DNA from: Kwoniella dejecticola CBS 10117 | Lineage: Eukaryota; Basidiomycota; Tremellomycetes; Tremellales; Cryptococcaceae | Reading direction: 5' to 3' | Length of the DNA stretch: 64,000 nucleotides | Assembly (NCBI RefSeq): GCF_000512565.2 | Contig: NC_089305.1 | Span: forward strand, 1,550,001 to 1,614,000 | Shown: in pieces, positions 36,584 through 49,625 of the stretch | Numbering within the stretch: the first letter of the stretch is position 1 | How the letters are laid out: every line of letters starts with the position of its first letter | Translations under genes and position numbers: made by a program | The notes under the pieces: model-generated | Seen by the model: only the letters and a program-made list of their open reading frames with translations | The model's database searches: none | Told to the model about the DNA's origin: nothing

Positions 36584-38703
36584 ATGTCAACGACGTCAAC
36601 GCACGACCCAGTTGACGCTGGCCAACAACAACACCACCAGCACCACGAAAACGGCCACGGCCACGGTCATCCGAGCTTTAACGATCATGTAGCGTCAGAC
36701 CAACCTGAACTTGCACCCGAAGCCGATTTCTTCGCTCGATTGGACGACAGCACATCGACGCTGGATCCATCGCTGTTTGCCTTAGCAGCGCAAGTGCAAG
36801 CTGTAGCGCACGCCCATGAGCAAGGTATAGATATAAACTTCAATATCGATCCTACGTTCATCGACCCGATCTTCCCTGATGGTACGGATTTCCAGCATCT
36901 CGCTCTGAATCCCTTCACCAGTGGACTGGGAGCCACGGGCATGGGGATGGGTACAGGAATGGGAATGGGAATGAGCATTGGCATGGGCATGGGAGGGGGA
37001 ATGGGTGGACCGATTGATCCGAGTCTATTCGAGATTGCGCAAGTTGTCGAAGATGTGAATAAGGGGAAGATAAAACTTGAAGCTCAGCATCAACCGACAC
37101 AGATACACACGCAAGCACAGACTCAAACACAACTGCCACCTCCTTCGAGTATACCATCTGCCCCTCCGCAGATCGCTTTGACTGAATCGCAACAATCGCA
37201 ACAATCACAACAATCTGTCTTGCAGATACAGAACGGCTTACATCAATCGGGGCAGACTCAGACTCACGATGGGGTCATAGAAGTACATCTTGATGATGAG
37301 ATTGATCCGACGTTAAGAGAGATTGTGAATAGTCTGACGAACGCTCAACAAGTAAGTAAGACTAACGATCCTCCCGTCCACGTTGTACCATTGAGCACCA
37401 GTCGAATATCCGGGGCTTGATGCTGATATGCTGGGAATCCCGATAGTCATCTCAAGCCAATGGACAGAATCTATCTCACGCACAGGCCGCCGCTGCCATC
37501 GGCGCGCATTTGACCGATGCCGAAGAGAGGGAGAGGTTACAACGTAGCTTACAAACTACGCTTGAAGACTTGACCCAAGCTAGTTTCAGTGAGTCTTCCA
37601 TAACTGCCAATCTCTTGACTGCCTTTTACCTTGTCGCGCATGCAATAAACCTTCCTGACTTGTTATGTGTTCCCACTTGACTAGACTCCCTTTTTCCTGC
37701 AAGTACTACTCAACCGCCCCATGGTGATGGCAACTATTTAAACATCGGAACTGACGGGAGCGTCATGACCGATATGTCGAATCCTCAGCAAGATGGATCG
37801 TACGCCGGGTCTTCTAACGATGTTCATACAAATGGCGGGCAGACTTCACACACCTCTCATACACCACATGATGGATCCGCTAGTAAGCGAGGAAGAGGTA
37901 GACCTAAAGGGTCGAAAAACAAACACAAAGCCGTACCTATGCCCAGACCACCAAAACCACCTGGACCCCCGCCGAAACCCAAAGGTCGTCCGCCGAAAGA
38001 GCGGACCGCGGAGGAACAAGCAGATTATGAGTTACGAAGGCACGAACGCTCTTTAGGCATCAAACGCCAGAAGGGCAGACCGAGAAAGTTTCCGGGATAT
38101 TTGGTTAGGGAGATGAGGCTGAAGAAGAACCGTAAAGAATTTAACGAATTATTGAGGAATCACGAACGAAATGGTCACAGTGGGTCAGATGAGGAGGATG
38201 ATGGAGAGGATGATGAAGGTGGGATCGATAATATTGAAGATAGTCCGCATCAACAACTTCAACAGCACCAACAACAACAACAGCATTTCGATATGAATCA
38301 GAATAATTATGGTGAACACAATGCAGCAGACGAGATGGCGAAAGTGCAAGAGCAGATGAGGTTGATCATGAATGTTGATGTGGATAATATGTCGAATGGT
38401 ATACATCATGCCTTACAAACCAATAATCACCATCACACAACGGGTTTACCAGTGAACGGTCAACAACAACTTCACTTACACCAACCGCATCAGCAACATC
38501 AGCATGGACATCAACATCAACATCAACAACAACATCATCATCAACAGCAACAACAACAACAGCCTGAAGAGCACGATTTCGCACAATGGAATATACAAGA
38601 TGGGCAGACCCTGTTAGATGTCGTAGGGATGGGTCCTGGGAATGGGGGAGTGGGCGATCATACGATGGAAGGTGTATTCGGGTTGAATCACCAGATGAAC
38701 TAG
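36584..38703 (+). CDS. AT-hook protein with Gln/His-rich and Gly-Met repeats
   Basis: Probable nuclear DNA-binding protein. Exons 36584-37351, 37447-37588 and 37685-38703 give 642 residues. Three AT-hook-like cores lie close together: KRGRGRPKGSKNK, PKPKGRPPKERT and KRQKGRPRKFPG. They are followed by a basic helix-like stretch (YLVREMRLKKNRKEFNELL), an acidic patch and a long Gln/His-rich C-terminus with runs of HQ and Q. The N-terminal half contains a His/Gly opening (HHQHHENGHGHGH), a Gly-Met dipeptide array (~residues 125-145) and Gln/Thr-rich sequence. Minor-groove binding at AT-rich DNA is known for this motif; a role as a chromatin or transcription regulator is inference. The AT-hooks are the only assignable domain. 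Confidence 0.8.
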
Positions 38704-41700
38704 AATTAGAACAAGAGCACATCGTTAAAGGTCAAGAAAAGAGTTGTTCTGTATCCTGCATCGGGCTGTCTTTTTGAGCAACATACTCATCGATCATGAA
38801 TTGAATCTGGATTTGGAAGACGAGGAAAGAAAGAATTATCGAAAGAGTCGAAGAAAGAAGAACTTTGTACTACATTTGTTGTACTTGTGAACATTCATAC
38901 TCATGCTCATCCACTCACTGTTGTATACTTTTCATGATTTTTGCAAGATAATAATGTATTTTCGAGTTTCAGATTTCATGCTCATGTCTCCGCCTCTCGC
39001 CTCTTGTTTGAGCTGTCCCGGCTGCTTGTGTAGGTCAGGCCGCGCACTTCACCAAAAAGGATTCCTCAATGGTTGTATAAGTGGTCCTGTGGCTTAAAAG
39101 CAAATCAAGCTGGTTTCAGATCCGTCAGATAAGATCGCTCGTTCCCAAGTGCGTAGGAATCGTTGGCCTGGATAATATGCTCTGTTATGCTAGTCATACC
39201 CCCATTCAGCTCGGCGCACAGATAGGTACTGCTGATCTTCCATTGAGGCTTCCCCTTCCGGTTGAGGGTGATTGGCACCTCAGTCTTCAATTATGAAGCG
39301 TGTGGCGAATGGCGTGTATGATGATCAGCTTCGAAAGCACACATATAGTCAGAGTCAGCAAAGAAACATCTAATGAAGGTGTTGCGTGTCGAGATTCATA
39401 CCCGAAGTCAGTATCACTCACTATGTGTCAGGAAGTGACTACGAGACCATATTGATAACGAGCGGATCCTACCCGTCAAATCCAGCTCGGTGGAAATTTA
39501 TCAGAGTAAGGTCAAGCCAGGCTGAAAATCCTTCGGATTTGTCTTTCGCTGACTATCCGATTATACCGTGAGATGATAGATATGCGCAAATCCACTCTCG
39601 ACATGAGGTAGATTTGTTCTGTCATCGTCACTCCTCACTCGCGACCGGGAACGCCCCAGGACTCGGGTCACATGCCCAGTCCCGTGTGGAACCGAAAGTT
39701 TGGGATGGGTCGTCTTTCCCTTATTTTGGATCTTCCCTGAAAAGGGTTGTTGAGATCCCTCCAACACAAGCAAAGTACCGAGACCCGCAGTCCTCTTGAT
39801 TGGCGGGAAAATGTGTCCCCCTTCGCCTCCCTCTCGACGCGACGTCGACGATGAAGACGTGACCGACCTTCGCGTCCATCTACCCCACAGAGTGATTGGC
39901 TCAGAGATGAAAAGGGGGTTTCGAATGAATTGGTTTCCCATCGAACGATACGATACGATAAAATACCGTAATCCTCGCTTTTCAAGGTTTGTTAGCTTGG
40001 TTTCAGTAATTAAAGCTACCCACTACTGAACTCAGATGTTTCGATCGAACAATCATTCTCCTGACCTAACGAGCTGATGAGTGACCTCGAATCAAACTCA
40101 CTCGGGGTCGCACAAACAGGCCGACTTGGTGTCTAGAAGTGTGGGTCGGTAGGTCACAGAGTCTAATAAGTGGACGCGATTGAGAATCGAAGAATACCGG
40201 CGGAATGTGTACCGGACATGAGCATTGATTCCCATGAGAAACGGAAATCTCGTAATCTACCCTAAGAGGGCCTGTTTCAATTTCAATAGATGTTTGATCT
40301 CCGATCCTCGCCGAATGGTTCTTCGGCTTCGTCCTGTCTTTCTGAATCAGGTTAGCACAGATGTCGACAACCTGAGGCACGTTTACCTTTTTTCATTCTC
40401 GTTTTTTTTTTCTCTTCCCCAACACACACCTGACTTTACAGGCACGATAACCCTGTCTTTCAACCCAGTCTTGCGTCAGCCGACAAATGCCTCTGTTCTG
40501 TGCAGGCAGACGAAATGTAGATTCGCACTACCGCGTCATCACTTCTTGATCGATTCAACTTTAAGATCTTACCCGAAATACAGCCTCAGGACGTTGCGCT
40601 TACCTCGATTGGAAGCAGGGCAGATCCGAAAAGCATGAGTGGTTTTGTTAACGTAACGAAAGGAATAAAGTAAAATACCCGAATCACAACGTCACACGTA
40701 CGTGTTTAGGACAGGCTACGGGATGCAAGTTGAAGGATCCTAATGAAGCGGATGAAGAGATAGTAGTAAGTGGTTTTCGTTGCCCTTGTGATCCAAGCTC
40801 ACCATAAGCATTGACCTTACGGAAAGGACCTGACCTGGCCGCGGAAGCAAAAAAGCATACCTGTGTGCGTGTGACACTCTGCAACGTAGAGGCAGCCTGT
40901 ATCGACTTGCTTGCATGAATAACGTCGATAGAACTTCGACAAACGATTCAGAAACAGAATGCGACACCAGATACGACGATGGGTGAGTGAGTACGACGAC
41001 TGTTTTGCCCGAAACGCACGAGTACCGCCTTGAGTAAGCTTTGACAGGATTGGGAGAATTGGGAGGGAACAGGCCAAAGTTGAAAGGAATCCATTCGCTA
41101 TTCAGATTGATTCCAGCGATCATGATCCACGACCTGCTCAATTCAGATCTACCCAGTGTAGAAAGGTAGAAGGTTTCAAGAATAGATATAGCCCTGGGTA
41201 TCTCCCTATCATGTGAGTGGAAAATCCTTGAATTGCGTAATTCTCCTCGTGCCAGTACAAGGGTATCAGAATCCTTGTTTTCGGATTTGCCCCAGAACAT
41301 GACAACCAGGCTTCTTGTGGGAACTCAAGGTAGCAGTTGGTCCGATAGCAGATTCCAGATTCCAGACCCACTACCCTCCTCCCTTCATCTCTACTACCAG
41401 ACATCAGAAGACCTTGTTCCCTGATGATTTCGTTTTCAGGGAAGAGGATTTAGGCGGTTACCAACCCGTTCCCATAATTCCCCTCTTTCTTCTTCGTCGC
41501 CTTCCTGAAGGTTAATTGCTATACGCTACGCCAACTTCTGGTGATTCGTAATCTATTACAGAAATCCTGCAGTCTCGTACCCGTCATCGACCTGTTTCAC
41601 CTTACCCATTACCTCACCAGATCAAGCAAAAACAGACATAGCTTCGATTCTCGTTTATCAACCTTGTTTCCCTGCGCCCTCTCCATCTTTGACCAAGTAC

Positions 41701-41964
41701 TACAAATCCTTAGTCGGAAGTCAAACACACGCCAACCTTCGTGCTTTCTTCACCATCTTCCTACGTGTAATATCTATCGTATCACTACTTTTCACCATAT
41801 ATCTCATGTCCTTGACGGCCACATCGCCATTCATACATACATTGATTGTCGGTGTGTGTGAAGCTCATGGCACTGGATCGTCAGTCTCATAGTTCCGAAG
41901 ATCGCCAAGAAAGGGGGAGGCAAAGCTTACAGCGAAGCGATCAGCTTCTCGGATCTAAAGCCCA
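38704..41964. other. 3.3 kb gene-free region upstream of the Zn2Cys6 factor
   Basis: The longest gene-free stretch in the window. Scattered frames of 60-190 codons exist on both strands, but none has a recognisable domain or a convincing multi-exon extension. The last ~350 bases are pyrimidine-rich and look like a leader. The rest could be a large regulatory region, a non-coding transcript or a decayed element. I found no terminal repeats, integrase/transposase motifs or tRNA. Confidence 0.4.
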
Positions 41965-44900
41965 ATGAATAACTCACCTTACCGGACTATCGTCCCGCCC
42001 GACCGAAGAAGTTCCGGCAACAATCCCACTCTTCCGCCTCTCAACAGCTTTAATCCCAATGTAGGCGGCACAGGATTCCCTGATCGAACAGCAGATGCTG
42101 GGAGGACGGGCGATGGAACACCTGGAAGTATCGACAACAATGAACACAGGAATTTTCCTCAGACGACTCAAGCAGCCCTTCCTCAGCAATACCAGCATTT
42201 CTCGTCATTCTCCTCCTCGACTTCACCTTTACAGCCTCTCATGATGCCCATGTCTTCTCGCACCCTTCCACCCGCGCAGTTCCAATCATACAACAATCCT
42301 CATCTCCGATCGTCCCCTCACGGGTACCCGGAAACGATGCAACAGATGTCATCGCCCATCACACCGCACCGATACGATTTCCTGCCCCAACCTCATAGCT
42401 ATAACCCCAGTTCCAGCGCAAGTGATTTGCCACCTTGGCAATATAGCAACCCCGAGAATTACAATGTTGGTTCAAGCTCGTCAACCTCTGGCTCTACCAA
42501 GCGAAGAGAGTCGCTGCCCGAAATGGCGAACAAGGACGAGGCGAATCCCTTGTTCTCCAATCGACCAATGGTGGGCACCTCGACTGGATCTGAACAGATG
42601 ATCAGCGGGATGGGCAACGGTCACGGCAATGGCAATGATAGCAGGATCACCAGTGAGAACGAAACCAAGAACCAGAACTTACAGAGTTATATTCATTCTC
42701 TCACCGGGCTGGTACAGACGTCACCGGTGCAGGCAACACCAGCTTCGACTTCTTCAAATCCGTTGACCAATTTTAGAGCATGGCAACCTATCTCCCAGCC
42801 GCAACCGCCACCGCTACAACCGCCGCCCTCTGCATCTACCTCCACACCAGTCCCGACCCAGATCCGCAAACGATCCAGGGCAAGTACCTTTGGTTCGCGG
42901 ACAACGGACGATGAAGTTCAGACCAATCCTGCGCATCGACAAAGCATAGATGACGGAGACGAGCTATCTTCCCGGCCTACTACCGCTGACAGAGCATCCA
43001 AGAATGGAAAAGGCAAAAGCCGTCAGCCTTCCGTTACTGCGAGGGATTTTTCGAAGCAACCTGCTAAGGGCGAGCCATCTGATGAGGCCGAGATTGACCA
43101 CGTCGATGACGGAGACGAGAAGATTGATCATAGGAAGCGGAAGAGGAATAGAACTATACGAAGTTGCGTGCCATGTCACAATCATAAGCGCAGGGTGAGT
43201 CAAAGATCCCACCATGCAATCAGTCAGACTCAAACGGTGCCTCGTAGTGCGATAGGAAACGTCCTTGTGGAAGATGTACCGCTTTAGGTCTGGTAAGTGC
43301 CGGAATCGCAACTCAGGATCGAGAGCCGTGCTGATCGTCGTACATCAGACTGGTACCTGCGTATACGAGATTGACGAGCAGCGAGACATGTAAGTAGGGC
43401 GATCGATGCTACCAGTCTATACATTCGCTGAGCCCGTTGTTGCAGGAATGACCCAGATGTCATTGAGAGTGAGAGATTACGGCGCCGGATCGCAGAGCTT
43501 GAGCAGGTAGTCCGTGAACTGCGGCAGAAGACCCCCGCCAGGGCGCCCGCTCAACCATCAACCTCTTCCAATTCTGCCACTGCTACAACAGCAGTCAATT
43601 CCGCCGAGGACAGCGCAGGAGAAGATAAGAAGCGACGGGTAATCGTGGATAGATTTGCGAGATTCAAGATCGATGAAGCTAAAGATGTCGAAAACTCTGC
43701 GGCAGCAGCTGGAAGCGGTAGTAGCATGACTCCGAACCCACCGATATGGGCGCCCCAGACAATAATCTCTGCCCACTCGGAAGGTATCAAGTCCAATATC
43801 GACCCGTCAGCACTCAAGGAGAATCCTGCCGGACAATATAATCAGCATGGTCGATACGTCCATCAAAGTGATTACAAGTCCGAGCCGTATCAAACGTATC
43901 TTCTGCCTGGAGAGGAGATATCTTCGGATATAACGGGCAGAAAAGTCTATCTGGGTGCTTCGACCGGAAAATCAATGTTGCGAAGGGTAGGTCCTGCGTC
44001 CTTCTTATTGTAAGCAGGTTGGAAAGGCTGACTTCGATTTGGGTACCGATAGTTGAGAGAATTGGCGAAAGATAAAGGTGATGGCCAGCTCTTGTCGGTA
44101 CCGGAAGATATCGCTTTCACGGGCGTTTTTCCGGATTTGCGGAAAACGTATCCTTTCACCACGATCTGGAGTCACGAGAATTTCAGCGCAGAAATTATTG
44201 GTCTACTACCAAATTCCGAGCAGGCTGAACTGTATGTTGATTCCATCAGCTGGAGAAAGGGCGCTGGCTGACGTACTGCAGATTATGGCGAGCTTGGGAA
44301 GAGGAACATGCTGTTTATGTCAACCCGTTCCACACGTGAGCATAACCTATCACCCTCTGACCGGACGTGAGCCTAACAGTCTGCTGCCAGACCATCGATG
44401 CACACCGAATACTCGGCCTTCTTTGCGATGTCCACGAAAGACAAAATGAACGTGCCCCTTGCTTCTCTCGCTTTATACTTGATCATCTGCGCCCTGGGTG
44501 GGTCATTTCGTAATTTCTACCTGCCTGGAGATCCGTTGATTGATAATTTACCCCTCAGGCTGCGTTATCCGTGCGACGACCACGGAATTATTTGGACAGC
44601 CAGATCCATCGCGTGTCAAAGATCTTCAGCCTCGTAAACCATTACCGACAGACTACAAGGATCTAACGTCAAGTAGGCTTCAAAGCGAGCTTTATTGTAC
44701 GTATAGTTCAATGACAGGCATTGAGGATAAGGAGAACTGATTTCACAGTCTGCGGACTTTGCAGTGTCAGCGTCGTCCCAAGCATTGCGGCTGTGTGCGT
44801 TTCTTGCCAATCCTACGATGAAGACGGTCCAAGCTCAACTATTGCAAATGGTCTATCTGTGAGTGTATGCGCTGTATTCTGCGATGTCCTGCTAAAGTCA

Positions 44901-46845
44901 GCAACTCTGCTTGCAGATTGGCAAGTGAGAGAGCGGCAGATGCATGGACTACAGGAGGAACTCTGGTCAAGCAAGCGATTGCGCTTGGTCTCCACAAAGA
45001 TCCGTTAAGCCTTGATCCCAGAATCTCGATGCGCGATGCTGAGATCCGACGCCGAGTATGGTGAGTATGATCTGCTTTGATCTTCCCATTGTTCAGGAGC
45101 CTTCACACTGACGCCTGAGCAGGTGGTCCATCGCTGGCTTCGACTGCATGCTATGTGTCTTTTTCGGTCGACCGAGCACGATAAGCTATTACTCCACAAG
45201 ATTACCTCAAGATCGACCTGACGCCAACCTTTCCGATATACCAGGAAGCGCACAGCAGCTACTTCCACCTTCGAATGTACTGGTCAACGAGACTACCGAA
45301 CAAACCTTTCACGCAGCGTATTATCAGTTGACCATCCCGTCCTTCGAGCTGTTGGATAGGATATTCACGGTGGATCGTCGAATCAGCAGGTCAAGTATAT
45401 ACGGATGGTTCTCGCCTCCGACCAAAGATAACGGCAAGGCAAGGTTCACAAGCCACGAAGACGACGAGAAAGATACTGGTCACACTTACCAGGACGCTGT
45501 CCGCCTAGCGAACGATATCAGTCAATGGTATTCCCTTCTACCAGCTGGGATCAGGTTCAGCGAGAACGATACGCCGGAATATCTCACCAGTTCAAGATCG
45601 CGCAAACAGTTGAATCAGACTCTTATTTTAAGTATCAAGACTTGGACTATTGTGTAAGTGGCATCTCGAATTTCTGCACTGATGATGTGCTGACATTCTT
45701 CAATGCTCAGCATGGTTCTGCATCGACCGTATCTCAGGCTGGACCCCACAGCTTATCCCGAATCGACAGAGATATGTACTCAGGCTGCACACTTGATGCT
45801 GAGAACGTACAAATCGATGGCGGATACGAAAAGTACGATCGCCTGGTCTTTCTGGACCATGTCATACAGGGTAAGTGTGAGACTTGCTTCTTTGGCCGTG
45901 GGTGATGAGCTGATTATGAGGTCTTTTGCAGGCTTTCCAAGCTGGTGCTGTGTGTGCGTTCTTGGCTATTCGACAACCTGGAACCCCACTCGCCGAGAAA
46001 TGCTTGGTGAGTTAACGAACAATCTTACCTGTTGTCATTAATCTCATGTTCACGATTTGTTGGTCAGAGCGATCTACGCGGTGGGATCAGGATCTTCGAA
46101 GATCGATTGTCGACGTGGAACGCCACGCATCCCGTACAAGCTGATCTATGCGAGGGCTTGGTCCAGCTTGAAAAACTTGTCACGTGAGTACACAATGCCC
46201 AAACAAACCCTTAAATACAAGCCAACTGACAGGTAATCTGTCTCGTTGCAGTGCTGCGACGCACCAACGCGGCACGCCTACGCATAGATCGGCGTCTGCT
46301 CATTCTACACTTTCGACCCTGTCCTCGATGTCTCCCAATCTGTTCGGTGTCACGCCACATACGAGCACGATGTACGATCCGAACTCATCGCTTCCGACTC
46401 CCTTATCGCAGATCCAAGCGTTTCCGCCGGTTCCTGTACCCTCTCCAGCCAATGTCTCAGGATCCAACGTGCTGTTCCCTAACGCTAATAATGGGTTTGC
46501 ACATAACCCACATACGCTCCTTCACGATGGCGATCAACGACCTGAACAGATGGGTATGGCTCCAAGTAATATGTTGGTCAATAATTATCCAACAGATTTC
46601 CTCGTTGGACAGCTGAGTGGTGATTTCAATGGGCCTGAGCCATTGGCTTTACCGCAAGTGAGTGCTTCCTCATGCATGTCGTATTCAGGTTGAGCTGATT
46701 GTCTTCACTCCTTTTCGCGATGATATCTCAGTTCTGGGCGAATATGTTTGGAATCAGGTTGCAGAACGAGAAAGACCCGAACTCAAACGTCATGTCGTAT
46801 GACCCGAATTCTAATCCGACTTCTACATCGACCAAGACGGAATGA
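41965..46845 (+). CDS. fungal Zn2Cys6 transcription factor
   Basis: Binuclear zinc-cluster regulator. The N-terminal ~395 residues (exon 1, ending near 43191) are Pro/Ser/Gln-rich and disordered. After a basic KRKRNRTIR the zinc cluster is split by introns: CVPCHNHKRR|CDRKRPCGRCTALGL|TGTC, i.e. C-x2-C-x6-C-x5-C-x2-C-x8-C, complete. A coiled-coil dimerisation stretch (ESERLRRRIAELEQVVREL) follows. The middle-homology/fungal-specific TF domain is visible at WTTGGTLVKQAIALGLHKDP, EIRRRVWWSIAGFDCML and FGRPSTIS, continuing to MVLHRPYLRLDPTAYPEST. The C-terminus is Asn/Pro/Ser-rich and ends STSTKTE (stop 46843-46845). About a dozen short introns; those between 44200 and 45200 are approximate. Target genes are unknown. 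Confidence 0.88.
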
Positions 46846-47303
46846 CTAGGACAAGGACAGGGACAGGCCATGAGGACCTAGATCACCTGGTGGTGATAGC
46901 GGGAGATTCTCCCATCGCCATTCTTGCCAATGCTTTGGTTCAGACTGCATATCGATCCCGAGCGAATAGTTGACGGAGAGCAAGCTGTTTCTATCTACAT
47001 ATCATCTCATGTTGTTGTACCGTGCGTCCTACGTGACGTATTCTTCAGCCGATGCATTCGAGGCAACTTTGTACCGAATCAAGGTGTGTCATTTCGGTCC
47101 GGTTAATGGCCGAATTGACTTCTGCCACGCTTGGACCGCCACCCCATTGAGATCAATGATCTACCTCCACCACCACACTGTACGCGTCGTTAGCTTCCAG
47201 TTGATTCCACGTTTAAACAGAAATCCAGTTATTTGTTGACGCAATTAGTCGTCTGTCACTCATCACTCCCTAACTAGACTAACCTGAGCGCAGAACAGAT
47301 ATC
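46846..47303. other. intergenic region upstream of SGT2
   Basis: About 460 bases with the end of the transcription-factor transcript and the SGT2 promoter. A short frame at 46924-47106 has no supporting feature. Confidence 0.4.
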
Positions 47304-48861
47304 ATGGCCGACGCAAAGAAGAAGCAGTTGGTATATAACATGTCAGTCAGCTGGTAATCCCCTGCCGCCGATGTCAGCTGACCTGATGGATAGTATCGAT
47401 TTCCTGAGGACTTCGTCTAACGATGGGACAGTCAAAGAGGATGACAAGGAGTCATTGGAAGTCGCTGGTCAGTCCCTTCAGCTGCCTCGCAGTTGATTTT
47501 GTCCTGCAAAACCTCAGCTGACTCCCTTGAGATGGACCAGTCCAATGTATAGCCGAGTCATTCGGTGTTGACCCAGATTCCACCGAAGACCAAGCATCTT
47601 ACTCCATCGCGCCTGCATCGCTCTTATCGCTCTTAGACGTATTCCTTAAGACTCGCGCCAAGTCGAATCCATCTTCCGCATCAACCTCTACTCCCTCCGC
47701 CTCGACCTCCACTTCGAACCCTGCCGCCGCCGCCGCCGCCGCTGCTCCAGCATCGGGAACAAGTGGGGAACCCACAGAAGCAGATAAGAAGGCTGCTGAA
47801 GCTCTGAAAGCTAAAGGGAATTCTCTGATGTCTACGAAATTGTACGACTCGGCAATAGAACAGTACACGGAAGCGATCAAGCTTTACCCGAACCCCGTCT
47901 ATTACTCGAACAGGGCCGCAGCCTGGGGAGGACTGGGTAAACATGAGAATGCGATTGCGGATGCGGAGAAGGCGCTGGATCTTGATCCGAACTTCGCAAA
48001 GGCGTACTCGAGACTTGGGTGAGTCTTGCCTTCTTTCTTCTGTCAGATTCTATGATGACCGAGAGCATACATTATTCACCTCCACTGCTCGATTACTGAA
48101 TGAGACTTCCCCGAGCATGGCACCCATCCTTTTTTTCCTCTTTCCTCTGAACCTCATTGAACCGGATTGTAGATCGCTAATTCCTGAGTGCAAATCCGTC
48201 AGTCACGCCCATTTCTCCGTAGGTTCTTACACCGATGCCGTGCAAGCATACGAAGATGGGCTCAAGCTCGACCCATCGAACAACAACATGAAGACCGCGC
48301 TGGCAACCGCTAAATCGAAATTGGCTGAATCGTCCTCGAACTCAGTCTCAGATAGAGAACCTTCCTCAGGAGCAGGTGGCGCTGGAGCTGGAGCTGGAGC
48401 TGGGGGAATGCCAGATTTGAGCTCGTTGGCTTCCATGTTCGGCGGTGCGGGAGGAGGAGGAGGCGGGGGCGGTATGCCTGATTTGGCGAGTATGATGCAA
48501 AATCCTCAATTGATGGCTATGTGAGTGGATTCTTCCAGTCAACAGTTGCAACGGAGTGATTGATATAGAATGGAACGATGCTAACGTGGTAAGGAACGTA
48601 GGGCACAACAAATGATGGCGAATGGAGGACTTGAGAGATTGATGCAGAACCCTGCGTTGAGAGGTATGGCTGAGAACATGCAGAATGGAGGTGGTATGCC
48701 GGATATGTCTCAGCTTGCCAACGATCCGAACCTCAGAGAAATGTGAGCGATTTTCCGTCTCCTCAAAGTTCTCAACTTATCATAGATGGACTGACGACCT
48801 CTCTTGTGTCAGGGCTCAACAATTCATGGGTGGTCAAGGTGGACAAGGACGAGGTGCATAA
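47304..48861 (+). CDS. SGT2: small glutamine-rich TPR co-chaperone (Sgt2/SGTA)
   Basis: Receives tail-anchored membrane proteins and passes them to Get3 through Get4/5, working with Hsp70/Hsp90. The ATG at 47304 gives MADAKKKQLVYNI|IDFLRTSS, the N-terminal dimerisation helices. A later intron ends at ...CCAG, joining EVA and V-QCIAESFGVD, as in the family. After an Ala/Ser-rich linker (a GCC run encodes poly-Ala) come the TPRs: AEALKAKGNSLMSTKLYDSA, YSNRAAAWGGLGKHENAIAD, SVGSYTDAVQAYEDGLKLDP. The C-terminal half is Gly/Ala-rich then Met/Gln-rich with NP-type repeats (MMQNPQLMAM, LMQNPALRGM, NDPNLREMAQQ), the client-binding domain. The stop is at 48859-48861. All regions are present in standard order. 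Confidence 0.95.
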
Positions 48862-49625
48862 GCCTCCTGTTGAGGCGACATACGGCATGTGAAGATTTCT
48901 ATGATTATGTATACGAACCATGCATTTGGGTTTTAGAACATTTGAAACGTAATTATCCGGACAGTCACACATTGCTAAATCAGGATCAGGATCAGGATAA
49001 GAATAAGAATCGGTCACTTGAATACCATGTCTGTCTGACATTCACTTGACGACCACACTGACGACCGAAAGGAACGCTGTGAGGATGTGGCGGTAACCAA
49101 GTGCAGGGATCTAATTTCCAGGATCTGTCTTCCTAGCATCGATCACTTAGTTACGACCCATCATGCATACGACCAAATCATCGCCAAGCATCTTACCTAC
49201 GCCTATACTCTTACATGCTTACAGTATATGTACTTCATTGATCTAAATTTGAGGGTGTTTCTCGATATCTACCCATCTATCTTTTTTTCTGTCTCGTCTT
49301 CGGCTGGCTTATTTGTCCTTCGATCTTCGTTCTTTTCGCTTGTCCTTTCCTTGTTCATCATCGCTGAGCGATCGAGTCAACTTCCCTCTGATCGATTCAG
49401 AGCTCAATCATAGACAGTCTTTCCCCTCTTGCGCCTTACCCTTGTGACGTTAACCAAGGTCTGCCGACCGGTTATCGTCTTTCTATTTCGATCTGATCTC
49501 TTCGGGTGTTTGATACATCACACAAAACATTCTTGGCCTTGCAAATTCAGCCGTAGTCCCCCTTACCGCCTTATCTACATATCTCTGTCATTCGATTCAG
49601 ATCCTAGAAGGACATTAAAGGCATC
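48862..49625. promoter_or_regulatory. promoter and pyrimidine-rich leader of the Rds1-like gene
   Basis: About 760 bases. A CAGGATCAGGATCAGGAT short repeat lies near 48981. From ~49250 the sequence is strongly T/C-rich (TTTTTTCTGTCTCG, CTTTCCTTG), probably the promoter/leader of the highly secreted-looking protein at 49626. Confidence 0.45.

Noticed and set aside
40740..41300. 186-codon minus-strand frame in the 3.3 kb gap
   Set aside because: Longest frame in the gap, but no domain or membrane pattern and composition like random sequence; could be revisited with transcript data.
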